Assembly: GCA_963800235.1 (NCBI GenBank)
Contig: CAWDAD010000002.1
Location: forward strand, 62,001-126,000
Length of the DNA stretch: 64,000 nt
Source: CAVVNP01 sp963800235
GTDB taxonomy: Bacteria > Actinomycetota > Acidimicrobiia > Acidimicrobiales > Iamiaceae
Direction: 5' to 3'
The position numbers and the translations under genes were made by a program. Positions 1-7,867 of the stretch are shown one piece after another. How positions within the stretch are numbered: the stretch's first letter is position 1; each line of letters opens with the position of its first letter. The notes beneath the pieces were generated by a model, which made no database searches, had not been told where the DNA came from, and was given only the letters and a program-made list of their open reading frames with translations.

Positions 1-909
1 CCGCTGGTCCTGGTGCACGGCTTCCCCACCTGCAGCGTCGACTGGTTCGACGTGGCCGAGCGGCTGGTCGACCGCTTCCGCATCTGCGCCCTCGACTTCC
101 CCGGCTACGGGTTCTCCGACAAGCCGCCCGGCTGGGGCTACAGCCTCCAGCGCGACGCCGAGCTGCTCGAGCACTACCTGGCCGACGTGGTCGGCATCGG
201 CTCGGCGGTGGTGGTCGCCCACGACCGCGGCGACAGCGTCGCCCTGGTCCACGCCGACAACGTGACCGCCGGCCGGTCGCAGGTGGCCGTCGAGCACCTC
301 GTGCTCTCGAACGGCAACGTCTTCCTGCCGCTCTCGAACCTCACCGACGCCCAACGCCTGATGCTCCACAACCCCGAAGTGCTCGACCGGCTGACACCCG
401 AGCTGCTGGCGGCCGGCATGGGCATGGCCACCTTCACCCCCCGCCGCAGCCCCGACGACCCCGAGATCCAGGCCCTGGCGGCGACCTTCGCCCACCAGGA
501 CGGCCCCGCGGTCCTGCACGACACCATCCAGTACCTGGTCGAGCGCTCGGTCGACGAGGAGACCTGGATGCGGTCGCTGGCCGCCACCGACGTGCCGACC
601 ACGGTCGTGTGGGGCGTCTACGACACGGTCGCCCCACCCCGGGTCGCCCTGCACGTCTGGCACGAGCACCTGGTCTCCAAGCCGGGTCGCAACGCCATCT
701 ACCTCGTCCCCGGCGCCGACCACTACGTGCAGAACGACCGGCCAGACGCCTACGTCGAGGTGCTGCTGCACGCCCTCGACTCGGACGACGACGTCCCGCC
801 CGGCCCGCTGAGCGACGCCCTCGACGCCCCGCTCCTGGTCGACCGGTCCCGTCCCGGGCTGCCCGACGCCGGCGAGCTGCTCGCCCGCCGGGCTCCGGTC
901 CCCGAGTAG
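1..909 (+). CDS. Alpha/beta hydrolase, haloalkane dehalogenase/epoxide hydrolase-like, 5' partial
   Basis: The frame is open at the left window edge, so the true N-terminus is missing; about 302 residues are visible. The opening has the oxyanion-hole His-Gly-Phe-Pro. An HDRGDS nucleophile elbow places Asp at visible residue 75, an Asp follows in VYDTV (about 208) and a His in GADHYVQ (about 241), which together make an Asp-Asp-His triad. An Asp nucleophile after His is typical of haloalkane dehalogenases and epoxide hydrolases rather than serine esterases. The usual second Trp of the dehalogenase halide site (HDWG) is Arg here, so dehalogenase activity is doubtful and the substrate is unknown. 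It is probably cytoplasmic and faces the MarR gene convergently. Confidence 0.85.
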   Translation, partial: PLVLVHGFPTCSVDWFDVAERLVDRFRICALDFPGYGFSDKPPGWGYSLQRDAELLEHYLADVVGIGSAVVVAHDRGDSVALVHADNVTAGRSQVAVEHLVLSNGNVFLPLSNLTDAQRLMLHNPEVLDRLTPELLAAGMGMATFTPRRSPDDPEIQALAATFAHQDGPAVLHDTIQYLVERSVDEETWMRSLAATDVPTTVVWGVYDTVAPPRVALHVWHEHLVSKPGRNAIYLVPGADHYVQNDRPDAYVEVLLHALDSDDDVPPGPLSDALDAPLLVDRSRPGLPDAGELLARRAPVPE

Positions 910-954
910 CGCCCGCCGGGCCCGGACACGGCGGCCGGCCGGCGCCGACGTCCG

Positions 955-1395
955 TCACCCGAGCTCGTCGAGCACCTCGGCCATCTCGCGGCGGAACCGG
1001 CGCAGCTCCGTGCGGTGGGCGGCGGAGAGCGACTCGAGCACCGTCGCCCCCCGGTCGGTCAGGGCCAGGCGCTGGCGCCGGGCGTCGCTGGGGTCGGCGA
1101 GCCTGGTCACCAGCCCGGCCGCCTCGGCCCGGTCGACCAGCTCGACGGTGGAGTGGTGCCGGTGTTGCAGCCACCGGGCCAGGTCACCGATCGACGGCGG
1201 CTCGCCGTCGGGGAACCCCCGAACGGCGAGGAGGAGCTGGTGCTGGCCCGGCGTCAACCCCGCCTCGCGCGCCGCGTCCTCGGAGAACCGGAGGAAGACC
1301 CGGAGGGCGTAGCGGAACCGGGCCAGCGCCTGGTACTCGCCGTCGGCGAGGGCCCGCTCGGCCGGGTGCTCGGCGGCGCGGTCAGCCGGGGCCAT
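955..1395 (-). CDS. MarR-family transcriptional regulator
   Basis: A 146-residue protein of normal MarR length. Residues about 45-110 have the winged-helix pattern: LTPGQHQLLLAV, then SIGDLARWLQHRHHSTVELVDRAEAAGLV (recognition helix region), then the wing DARRQRLALTDRG. Helices rich in Arg and Glu at both ends would form the dimer interface. It starts with ATG inside the last codons of the upstream ClC gene (14-nt overlap), so the two are co-transcribed from the ClC promoter. The palindrome directly before the ClC start is its most obvious candidate operator, which would make the pair autoregulated; this is inference. The ligand is unknown. Confidence 0.88.
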   Translation of the reverse strand: MAPADRAAEHPAERALADGEYQALARFRYALRVFLRFSEDAAREAGLTPGQHQLLLAVRGFPDGEPPSIGDLARWLQHRHHSTVELVDRAEAAGLVTRLADPSDARRQRLALTDRGATVLESLSAAHRTELRRFRREMAEVLDELG

Positions 1396-2641
1396 CGTCG
1401 CCGCCGGTCGGTGAGACCTCGGCCAGCGGGTCGGCGCGGCGGCGCTGGCTGGCGATCAGGCCCACCCTCGAGGTGAGCAGCAGCGCCACGACCGACGCCA
1501 CCAGCGTGGTCGGCAGCAGGGCGACGCCGGCCATCTCGGTCACGACGAGCACCGACCCGAGCGGCGTCTTGGTCACGCCGACGCAGCAGGCGACCATCGC
1601 CGCGGCGATGAGGACGGTGCCGTTGGTCGACGGGGCGAGGAGGTGGGCCGCCGACCCGAGGCAGGCCCCCATGAAGAACAGCGGGATGATGAAGCCGCCC
1701 TTCCACCCGCCGGCGACGGTCACCGCCGACGCCACCAGCTTGGCGGCGGCGGCCAGCAGCAGGGTGCCGACCGCGAGGCCTCCGGCGGCGACCGTCCCGA
1801 GCTGGGCCTCGCCGAAGGTCAGGGCGAAGGGCGAGACCCAGGCCAGGAGGGCCAGGACCAGCCCGGCCAGCGGCGCCCGCCCCCACGCGGGCACGGCCCG
1901 AGCGGCGGTGCCGAGGCCCTGGCACAGGAGGGTGAAGGCGACCGCCACCACCGCGCCGCCGCACCCGCACAGCACCGCCCACACCAGATCGAGGCGGTGC
2001 ACCGTCCCGAGGGCCGGGAAGGTCCAGACCGGTTCGATGCCCGCGCCGGCCAGCACGACGAAGACGGCGTAGCCGCAGAGCGCACCGACCACCGACGGCA
2101 GGAGGGCCTCGTAGTACTCGAGGCCGCGCCGGTGCAGGATCTCGAGGGCGAAGACCGCCGAGCCGAGCGGCGCGCCGAACAGCACGGTGAAGCCCGCCGC
2201 CATGCCGGTGATGGTGACGATGCGGCTGTGATCAGGGGCGAGCCGGAGGCGGCCGGCGGTCCACGAGCCCAGGGTGCCGGTGGTCTGCACCAGCGGGGCC
2301 TCGGGACCCAGCGCGCCACCCGAGGCGACGCACAGGAGCGACACGGGGAGGAGCGAGCGCAGGCCGCGCACGTCCTCGCTCCGGCCGGAGACGTGGATGT
2401 TGTCGACCAGCAGCTCGACCCCACCCGACCCGCCCAGCCAGGCGACGAGCCCGGCGACCGCGGAGCCGACGCCGACCAGCACCAGCCCGTGGACGAGCAG
2501 CGAGGAGCGATCGGGCCACAGCCCGTGCTGGAGCAGGTGGAGCACCAGCAGGTAGGCGGCGCCCACCGCCCCGCCCACCACACCGGCGGCCACCACGACG
2601 AGCTGCAGCCGGGCGGCCTCCGGCACCCTCGGCTTCGTCAC
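1382..2641 (-). CDS. ClC-family chloride channel / H+-Cl- antiporter
   Basis: A 419-residue membrane protein with about ten hydrophobic segments. Signature ClC motifs are present: SGGALGPEAPLVQ, where the Glu at about residue 114 takes the place of the gating glutamate, and WKGGFIIPLFFMGACLGS, the GxFxP selectivity loop. The short C-terminus has no CBS domains. The chosen start is a GTG 7 nt after a TACGAT -10 element, giving a leaderless transcript; the frame stays open upstream but those residues are not ClC-like and would cover the palindrome. It heads a two-gene operon with the MarR gene. It moves chloride or a similar anion across the inner membrane; the precise ion is not readable from the sequence. 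Confidence 0.88.
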   Translation of the reverse strand: MTKPRVPEAARLQLVVVAAGVVGGAVGAAYLLVLHLLQHGLWPDRSSLLVHGLVLVGVGSAVAGLVAWLGGSGGVELLVDNIHVSGRSEDVRGLRSLLPVSLLCVASGGALGPEAPLVQTTGTLGSWTAGRLRLAPDHSRIVTITGMAAGFTVLFGAPLGSAVFALEILHRRGLEYYEALLPSVVGALCGYAVFVVLAGAGIEPVWTFPALGTVHRLDLVWAVLCGCGGAVVAVAFTLLCQGLGTAARAVPAWGRAPLAGLVLALLAWVSPFALTFGEAQLGTVAAGGLAVGTLLLAAAAKLVASAVTVAGGWKGGFIIPLFFMGACLGSAAHLLAPSTNGTVLIAAAMVACCVGVTKTPLGSVLVVTEMAGVALLPTTLVASVVALLLTSRVGLIASQRRRADPLAEVSPTGGDDGPG

Positions 2642-2647
2642 CCGGAA

Positions 2648-2662
2648 TATCGTACCACGATA
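2648..2662 (-). promoter_or_regulatory. Palindromic operator overlapping the ClC -10 element
   Basis: Perfect inverted repeat TATCGT-acc-ACGATA. On the minus strand its distal half supplies TACGAT (2649-2654), a -10 hexamer lying 7 nt before the ClC GTG start. A repressor bound here would cover the -10 element. The MarR protein encoded two genes downstream is the natural candidate. The palindrome is seen; its occupancy is inferred. Confidence 0.6.
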
Positions 2663-2695
2663 CTTCCGGCGGCCCGGTGCCGACGCTGTTGCGAT

Positions 2696-2866
2696 TCCCA
2701 GGCCCTGTCCGAGGAGGTGCACCAGGCGATGGTCGCCCGCGGCTACCGGGGCGACGCCCGCACCCTCGACCGGTGGCGTGTCGGCCTCGCCGAGCTGGTC
2801 TGGATCGCCGGCAGCACCGTCGCCGCCGGCGCGCTGCTCGGCCTCGACCGGGCCCTCCCCCGGTGA
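2696..2866 (+). pseudogene. C-terminal remnant of an ECF transporter T component (CbiQ/EcfT-like)
   Basis: About 56 residues beginning SQALSEEVHQAMVARGYRGDARTL and ending in a single hydrophobic helix. This matches the C-terminal end of CbiQ/EcfT proteins (conserved E-x-x-A-M-x-A-R-G-Y/F-x-G motif followed by the last membrane helix). The preceding 200 or so residues of a T component are absent: about 35 nt upstream of the homologous part lies the ClC promoter palindrome. The stop codon overlaps the GTG start of the ATPase gene by 4 nt, as expected for the original operon. An ATG at 2729 might still give a 45-residue peptide that restores coupling to the ATPase, but a working T component is not encoded here. 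Confidence 0.6.
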
Positions 2867-3657
2867 CCGACGTCGACCCGACGGTCCTCGAGGCGACCGC
2901 CGTCAGCTACACCTACCTCGAGCGGTTCCCGGCCCTCGACGCGGTCGACCTGGTCGTGCGGCCGGGTGAGCGGGTGGCCCTGCTCGGCGCCAACGGGTGC
3001 GGGAAGTCGACGCTGCTCAAGGTGCTCGACGGGCTGCTCTACCCCGGCGAGGGCGAGGTGCGCTTCCTCGGCCAGCCCGTCACCGAGCGCCGGCTCGAGG
3101 ACGAGGGGTTCAACCGGGCGTTCCGCGCACGGGTCGGCTTCGTCTTCCAGCGCTCCGACGCCCAGGTCTTCTCGCCGACGGTGCGAGAGGAGCTGGCCTT
3201 CGGCCCGCTCAACCTGGGCGACGACGCGGACCGGGCCGCCGAGCGGGTCGAGGACGTGCTCGCCCTGCTCGACATCGACCGGCTGGCCGACCGGGCGCCG
3301 TTCCAGCTGTCCGGCGGGGAGAAGAAGCGCGTCGCCATCGGGTCGGTGCTGGTCACGAACCCCGACGTGCTGCTCTTCGACGAGCCGACCGCCGGCCTCG
3401 ACCCGCGCACCCAGGGGTGGCTCCTCGAGCTGATCGAGGAGCTGGGATCGGCCGGCAAGACGATCGTCGTCGCCACCCACGACCTCCCGGTCCTGTCGCG
3501 CCTGGCCGACCGGGCGGTGGTGTTCGGCGAGGACCACCGGGTGGCCGCCGATGCCCCGGTCGACGACGTGCTGGCCGACCGGGCCCTGCTGCGGCGCACG
3601 AACCTGGTGCACGACCACCGGCACGGCGGCTCGTCCCCTGTCAGCCGAGGGTGGTGA
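2863..3657 (+). CDS. ECF-type ABC transporter ATPase (CbiO/EcfA-like)
   Basis: A 264-residue ATPase with Walker A GANGCGKST (about 42-50), Q-loop FVFQRSDAQVFSPTV, signature LSGGEKKRVAIG (about 148), Walker B VLLFDEPTAGLD (about 170) and switch His in VATHD. The long Q-loop with DAQVF is characteristic of energy-coupling factor ATPases for cobalt, nickel or vitamins. It normally pairs with a T component and a substrate-binding S component; here only a T-component fragment sits upstream and no S component is nearby, so the ATPase is either an orphan serving another ECF module or a relic. Start is the GTG overlapping the upstream stop. Its 3' end overlaps the convergent crcB gene by 17 nt. Confidence 0.85.
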   Translation: MTDVDPTVLEATAVSYTYLERFPALDAVDLVVRPGERVALLGANGCGKSTLLKVLDGLLYPGEGEVRFLGQPVTERRLEDEGFNRAFRARVGFVFQRSDAQVFSPTVREELAFGPLNLGDDADRAAERVEDVLALLDIDRLADRAPFQLSGGEKKRVAIGSVLVTNPDVLLFDEPTAGLDPRTQGWLLELIEELGSAGKTIVVATHDLPVLSRLADRAVVFGEDHRVAADAPVDDVLADRALLRRTNLVHDHRHGGSSPVSRGW

Positions 3658-4018
3658 GGCCGAGGCCCAGGGCGGCCGCGCCGAGGCCGAGGACCACGCT
3701 GACCCCGACGTTCTTCGCCGCGGCCACGGTGTCGCCGGCCTCGCCCAGACGCACCGTCTCGAAGCTGAAGGTCGAGAAGGTGGTGAAGGCGCCACAGAAC
3801 CCCGACCCGACGGCGGCGGTCGGCAGCCGCCCGAGACCGTGGTGGAGGCCGAGGCCGGTCACCAGCCCGAGCACGAGCGCGCCGAGCACGTTGACCGTCA
3901 GCGTGCCCCACGGCAGGTCACCGGATCGGTGGTCCTGCACGAAGCCGTCGAGCAGGTAGCGGGCGGGCGCGCCGACCGCGCACCCGAGGACCGCCGCCAC
4001 CCAGGCCGTGGCGGTCAC
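3641..4018 (-). CDS. crcB: Fluoride channel protein CrcB/Fluc, copy 1
   Basis: A 125-residue protein with four hydrophobic helices. The Fluc signature GFCGAFTTFSTFSFET is present, with the two Phe of the fluoride track and the central break that binds Na+; the N-terminal G-x-x-x-R motif (GAPARYLL) and the second-helix Asn (TVNVLGA) are also conserved. Fluc channels export fluoride passively as dual-topology dimers. The start ATG overlaps the stop of the other crcB by 4 nt, so the two subunits are translationally coupled and probably make an antiparallel heterodimer. Confidence 0.92.
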   Translation of the reverse strand: MTATAWVAAVLGCAVGAPARYLLDGFVQDHRSGDLPWGTLTVNVLGALVLGLVTGLGLHHGLGRLPTAAVGSGFCGAFTTFSTFSFETVRLGEAGDTVAAAKNVGVSVVLGLGAAALGLGLTTLG

Positions 4019-4653
4019 GATGCCTCCGCCACCGGGTCGGAGGAGCGGTGCTCATGGAACGGGAGCCGCCGCCCGGCCAGGAGGCCGAGGAGGGCGGCGC
4101 CCACCCCGCCGACCAGGCTCAGCAGGACGTAGAGGAGGGCGCCGCCGGCGTTGCCGGCCGACACCAGGCGGTCGGCGCCGACGGCGAAGGTGGAGAAGGT
4201 CGTGTACCCGCCGAGGAACCCGGTGGCGAGGAACGGCCGGAGGTGACGGCTCGGGTGGGCCCGTTCGACGAGGGCGACCAGCACCACGCCGAGCAGGAAG
4301 CTGCCGGTGAGGTTGATGGCCAGCGTCGTCCACGGGACCCGCCCGGCGGCGTCGGGGGCCAGCAGCCCGAGCCCGATCCGCGCCGAGCCGCCGAGGGCCC
4401 CGCCCGCGGCGATGACGGCCAGCACGTCGGGACGCGCCCGCTCGCGCATCGGGTGCGGCGGCCTGGCGACGACGGCCGCTCCGACGTGCGGCTCGCCGGG
4501 GTCGTCCGGAGCCAGATCGGGGTCGATCGGCAGACCGGCGAAGGGGTCTCGGTGCTCGGGGGGCGGGTGCGGTGCCATGGCGGTCTCGGCGATTCCGTGT
4601 GCGTCCACAGGAGCCATCAGCCGGCCGGCGGTTCGGGCGAGCTCCATCGCCAC
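4015..4653 (-). CDS. crcB: Fluoride channel protein CrcB/Fluc, copy 2, with long N-terminus
   Basis: A 212-residue reading frame whose last 130 residues are a CrcB unit: GGSARIGLG, the Asn motif AINLTGSFLLG, and GFLGGYTTFSTFAVGA. The first 70-80 residues are Pro/His/Asp-rich and not membrane-like, which is unusual for this family; several ATGs (at 4647 and further in) could be the real start, and no clear Shine-Dalgarno sequence resolves this. Paired genes encoding two different Fluc halves are common in Gram-positive bacteria and form heterodimers. No fluoride riboswitch was recognisable in the 116-bp divergent region upstream. Confidence 0.88.
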   Translation of the reverse strand: MAMELARTAGRLMAPVDAHGIAETAMAPHPPPEHRDPFAGLPIDPDLAPDDPGEPHVGAAVVARPPHPMRERARPDVLAVIAAGGALGGSARIGLGLLAPDAAGRVPWTTLAINLTGSFLLGVVLVALVERAHPSRHLRPFLATGFLGGYTTFSTFAVGADRLVSAGNAGGALLYVLLSLVGGVGAALLGLLAGRRLPFHEHRSSDPVAEAS

Positions 4654-4755
4654 CGGCGGCGAACCCTACCGTCGGGACCGGCGACCGACGCCAGGGCGGC
4701 GGGGCCGGGCGGGGCCCCGGCGCGGCCGCGCGCAGCACCCGATCGCCGATTGGCG

Positions 4756-4761
4756 TACCGT
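4756..4761 (+). promoter_or_regulatory. -10 element for the VC0807-type gene
   Basis: TACCGT, 8 nt before the ATG at 4770, with no Shine-Dalgarno sequence between. It matches the TAnnnT spacing seen before many genes here and suggests a leaderless or nearly leaderless mRNA. Confidence 0.5.
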
Positions 4762-4769
4762 CGGTAACC

Positions 4770-5564
4770 ATGACAGCCGCCAGGCGATCCCAGGTCGGGG
4801 GCGACGTCGGGCGCACCGTCGAGCAGCCCGACCCCGGCCGCCCCGCCACCGCGCCCCCCGGCATGGTCCCGGACATCCGCACGCTGGCGCCCCGGGTCCT
4901 GATCGCCGGCATCCTGCCCTTCGTCGTCTACGCGGTCATCCGTCCCCACGTCGGCTCCGACGCGGTCGGGCTGATCATCGTCTCGGTCTTCCCCCTCGGC
5001 GACGTGCTGATCGAGCGGGTGCGACGCGGCCGGTTCGAGCCGATCGGCATCCTCGCCCTGGTCGGCATCACCCTCGGGGTCATCGGCGCCCTCGCCTTCG
5101 GCGGCAACGACACCCTCCTCAAGCTGCGGGAGTCGACCTTCACGGGCATCTTCGGGCTCGTCTGCCTGCTGTCGCTCCTGCGCCCCCGGCCGGTCATGTA
5201 CTTCATGGGCCGGGCCTTCTCGACCGACGGCGAGCCCGAGAAGGTCGCCGAGTTCGACCTGATCTGGCACCTCCCCGGCGTCCCCCGCCGGTTCCGCGTC
5301 GTCACCGTCGTGTGGGGGGCCGGCCTGGTGGTCGAGACCCTGCTGCGCACCGTCCTGGCCTTCGGCGTGTCGACCCAGACCTTCCTCGGCGTGTCCCACG
5401 TCATCGGCTGGGTGATCATCGGAGGCCTCCTGGCCTGGACCACCGTGTACTCGCGCCGTGGCGAGCAGGCCGTGCTGGCCGAGGTCGAGGCCGCCGAGGC
5501 GGCCGGCGCCGGGCTCGCCACCGTCCCGGACCAAGCCGGTCCCGTCGCCGGTCTCGAGGCCTGA
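4770..5564 (+). CDS. VC0807-family membrane protein
   Basis: A 264-residue protein with a polar N-terminus of about 35 residues and then about six hydrophobic segments (for example VLIAGILPFVVYAVI, ILALVGITLGVIGALAF, VIGWVIIGGLLAWTT). The mid-region phrase RPRPVMYFMGRAF, followed by a soluble loop with FDLIWHLPGVPRRFR, resembles the VC0807/septation-protein-like family. Function in that family is not established. The start is the ATG following a -10 element by 8 nt. It is divergent from the crcB pair. Confidence 0.7.
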   Translation: MTAARRSQVGGDVGRTVEQPDPGRPATAPPGMVPDIRTLAPRVLIAGILPFVVYAVIRPHVGSDAVGLIIVSVFPLGDVLIERVRRGRFEPIGILALVGITLGVIGALAFGGNDTLLKLRESTFTGIFGLVCLLSLLRPRPVMYFMGRAFSTDGEPEKVAEFDLIWHLPGVPRRFRVVTVVWGAGLVVETLLRTVLAFGVSTQTFLGVSHVIGWVIIGGLLAWTTVYSRRGEQAVLAEVEAAEAAGAGLATVPDQAGPVAGLEA

Positions 5565-5632
5565 GCAACCGGGAGCGCGCAACCCGCGCCCGTTGCTGGC
5601 ACCCTGCGGGGTGACGGCGACGAGGAGGCCCC

Positions 5633-6142
5633 ATGGACGTCAACGACCTGCTGATCGAGCTCTACGACCGCATCCCCCCGCTGGCCGAGCAGGCCACCGA
5701 CGGGCTCGACGCGGACCAGCTGGCCACGCCGCCGGCCGACGGCGCCAACACCGTCGGGTGGCTGGTCTGGCACCTGGCGCGGGTGCAGGACCACCACGTG
5801 GCGGAGCTGCTCGACCAGGACCAGCTGTGGGTGGGCGGCGACTGGGCCGGGCGCTTCGGCCTGGAGCCCGACGCCGGCAACACCGGCTACGGCCACGACC
5901 CCGACGAGGTCCTGGCCGTCAGGCCCGACGGTCCGGCGGCGCTGACCGAGTACCTCGACGCGGTGCAGTCCCGGACCACCGCCTACCTCCGGGGCCTCGG
6001 GCCCGACGACCTCGACCGGGTCGTCGACGAGAACTGGGACCCGCCGGTGACCCTCGGCGTGCGCCTGGTCAGCGTGGCCGACGACAGCCTGCAGCACGTC
6101 GGCCAGGCCGCCTACGTGCGGGGCCTGCTCGTCGACGACTGA
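5633..6142 (+). CDS. DinB/DUF664-family protein
   Basis: A 169-residue four-helix-bundle type protein. WLVWHLARVQDHH and the later SLQHVGQAAYVRG carry the three His positions that bind the divalent metal in DinB-fold enzymes, and the acidic stretch near residue 20 precedes the first His helix as in the mycothiol-dependent members. Actinobacterial proteins of this fold include mycothiol S-transferases and maleylpyruvate isomerases, but the substrate cannot be read. A good AGGAGG lies 7 nt before the ATG. Confidence 0.8.
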   Translation: MDVNDLLIELYDRIPPLAEQATDGLDADQLATPPADGANTVGWLVWHLARVQDHHVAELLDQDQLWVGGDWAGRFGLEPDAGNTGYGHDPDEVLAVRPDGPAALTEYLDAVQSRTTAYLRGLGPDDLDRVVDENWDPPVTLGVRLVSVADDSLQHVGQAAYVRGLLVDD

Positions 6143-6203
6143 CGCAGACGGGTCGCGACGCGGCGGCGCGCCTCGATCACCAGGACGCCGGACCGGACGT
6201 GTC

Positions 6204-6209
6204 TACGAT
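6204..6209 (+). promoter_or_regulatory. -10 element that sets the MFS exporter start
   Basis: TACGAT followed after 7 nt by an in-frame GTG at 6217, with no Shine-Dalgarno sequence. It implies a leaderless mRNA and favours 6217 over the in-frame GTG at 6199, which lies upstream of the element. Confidence 0.5.
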
Positions 6210-6216
6210 CCCGCCG

Positions 6217-7866
6217 GTGGAGCGGGGGACGCCGGCGGAGGATCGACTGGCTCCCGGCGTGGTGCCTGCGCTGGTGGCCATGGGCCTGGCCATCTTCCTG
6301 ATCGCCAACGACGTCACCGCCATGAGCGTGTCGCTGCCGGGCATCGAGAAGGACCTCAACTCGGACATCTCGAGCGTGCAGTGGGTCGTGTCGGCCTACG
6401 CGCTGGTCTTCGGCGTGCTCATCGTGACCGGCGGACGGCTGGCCGACATGCTCGGGCGGCGCCGGATGCTCCTCGTCGGAGCCGGCATCTTCGGCGTGTT
6501 CTCGCTCCTCGGTGGAGCGGCGCCGACGATCGGGGTGCTGCTCCTGGCCCGGGGCCTGCAGGGCATCGGCGCGGCGCTCATGTGGCCGGCGACCCTCGGC
6601 CTGCTCTACGCGATCCTCCCCGACTCGAAGGCCGACCTGGCCGGCGGCCTGGTCATCGGCATCGCCGGGCTCGGCAACGCCGCCGGCCCGCTCGTCGGCG
6701 GCGTGCTCACCCAGAGCCTGAGCTGGCGGTGGATCCTGCTGCTCAACGTCCCGATCGCCGCGGTGACGTGCCTGGTCACGCTCCGCACCGTCCCCGCCGA
6801 CCGCCCGACCGAGCGCGGCGCGGTCGACTACGCCGGGATCGCGGCGATCTCGGTCGGGCTGTTCGCGCTGCTGATCGCCCTCAACGAGGCACCCGACATC
6901 GGGTGGACCTCGCCGGTCGTCCTCGGCCTCTTCGTGGCCTGCGTCGTGCTGCTGGCCGGCTTCGTGCTTCGCGAACGGGGGGCCGGGGCAGCGGCGCTCA
7001 TCCCCCGCGACGTCATGACCAACCCCCACTTCCGCGCCGCCTGCATCGCGGTGGCGTGCATGTCGGCCACCTTCTTCGCCTGCCTGCTGTACCTGCCCCA
7101 GCTCCTCCAGAAGGTGCTGGGCTACGACGCCCTCGCCGCCGGCGCCGGCCTGCTGCCCCTGATGGCCACCTTTGCGGTCACGTCCTTCGTCGAGGGGACG
7201 CTGGTGTCGAAGGTCGGGGCCGGCAAGGTGATCGTCACCGGTGCCGCCGCCATGACCGTCGGCACCTTCCTGCTGCTCGGCCTCACGACCGACACCAGCG
7301 GGTTCCTGGCCCTGGTGCCGGGCATGGTCGTCCTCGGCGTCGGGATCGGGCTCTTCTACTCGGCGGTCACCACCGCCGGGGTCACCGCCCTGGACCCGTC
7401 GCAGTCGAGCCTGGCCGGCGGGATCCTCTACATGTTCCAGATCGCCGGCGGGGCCGTCGGCCTCGGGCTGTCGACGTCGGCCTTCCTGCTCGGCTCCAAC
7501 CACGGCATCTCCGGCGACGCCCGACGGCTGCACCTGACCCTTTCCGCGTCGGAGCGGGCCGGGGTCCGCAGCGTCCTGGCGGGAGCCGAGTCGGGCACCC
7601 AGCTGGTGGCCCGCCTCGCCCACGGCACCGCCGACCGGCTGACCGAGGTGGTGCGGTCGGCCTTCGTCGGCGGGCTCCACTGGGCGCTGGCCCTCGACGG
7701 CGCCCTGGCGGTGATCGGGCTGCTACTCGCCACCCGGGTGGTCGCCCGGCTCCGCTCCGGCCGCGCCGACGAGGCGGTGGCCGCCGCCGGCCCGGCCGCG
7801 GCCGCCCAGGCCCTCGCCGATCCGGGTCCCGCCGCGGCCGGCGGCGCGACCCCGGCGACCGACTGA
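6217..7866 (+). CDS. MFS transporter, DHA2 (EmrB/QacA) family
   Basis: A 549-residue protein with about 14 membrane segments. The first segment contains the DHA2-type motif D (LIANDVTAMSVSLPGIEKDL with the conserved Asp), motif A is GGRLADMLGRRR, and motif C lies near GLGNAAGPLVGGVL. These indicate a proton-driven multidrug or metabolite exporter of the inner membrane. The loop near residues 440-475 is polar and the C-terminus is Ala-rich. The start is chosen from the -10 element spacing; the upstream in-frame GTG at 6199 would add six residues. No regulator gene is adjacent; the substrate is unknown. It runs convergently into the AhpD-like gene, with one base between stops. Confidence 0.88.
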   Translation: MERGTPAEDRLAPGVVPALVAMGLAIFLIANDVTAMSVSLPGIEKDLNSDISSVQWVVSAYALVFGVLIVTGGRLADMLGRRRMLLVGAGIFGVFSLLGGAAPTIGVLLLARGLQGIGAALMWPATLGLLYAILPDSKADLAGGLVIGIAGLGNAAGPLVGGVLTQSLSWRWILLLNVPIAAVTCLVTLRTVPADRPTERGAVDYAGIAAISVGLFALLIALNEAPDIGWTSPVVLGLFVACVVLLAGFVLRERGAGAAALIPRDVMTNPHFRAACIAVACMSATFFACLLYLPQLLQKVLGYDALAAGAGLLPLMATFAVTSFVEGTLVSKVGAGKVIVTGAAAMTVGTFLLLGLTTDTSGFLALVPGMVVLGVGIGLFYSAVTTAGVTALDPSQSSLAGGILYMFQIAGGAVGLGLSTSAFLLGSNHGISGDARRLHLTLSASERAGVRSVLAGAESGTQLVARLAHGTADRLTEVVRSAFVGGLHWALALDGALAVIGLLLATRVVARLRSGRADEAVAAAGPAAAAQALADPGPAAAGGATPATD

Positions 7867-7867
7867 G

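Noticed and set aside
4654..4769. Possible fluoride riboswitch before the crcB pair
   Set aside because: The conserved pseudoknot sequence of the crcB motif was not found in the 116-bp gap on either strand.
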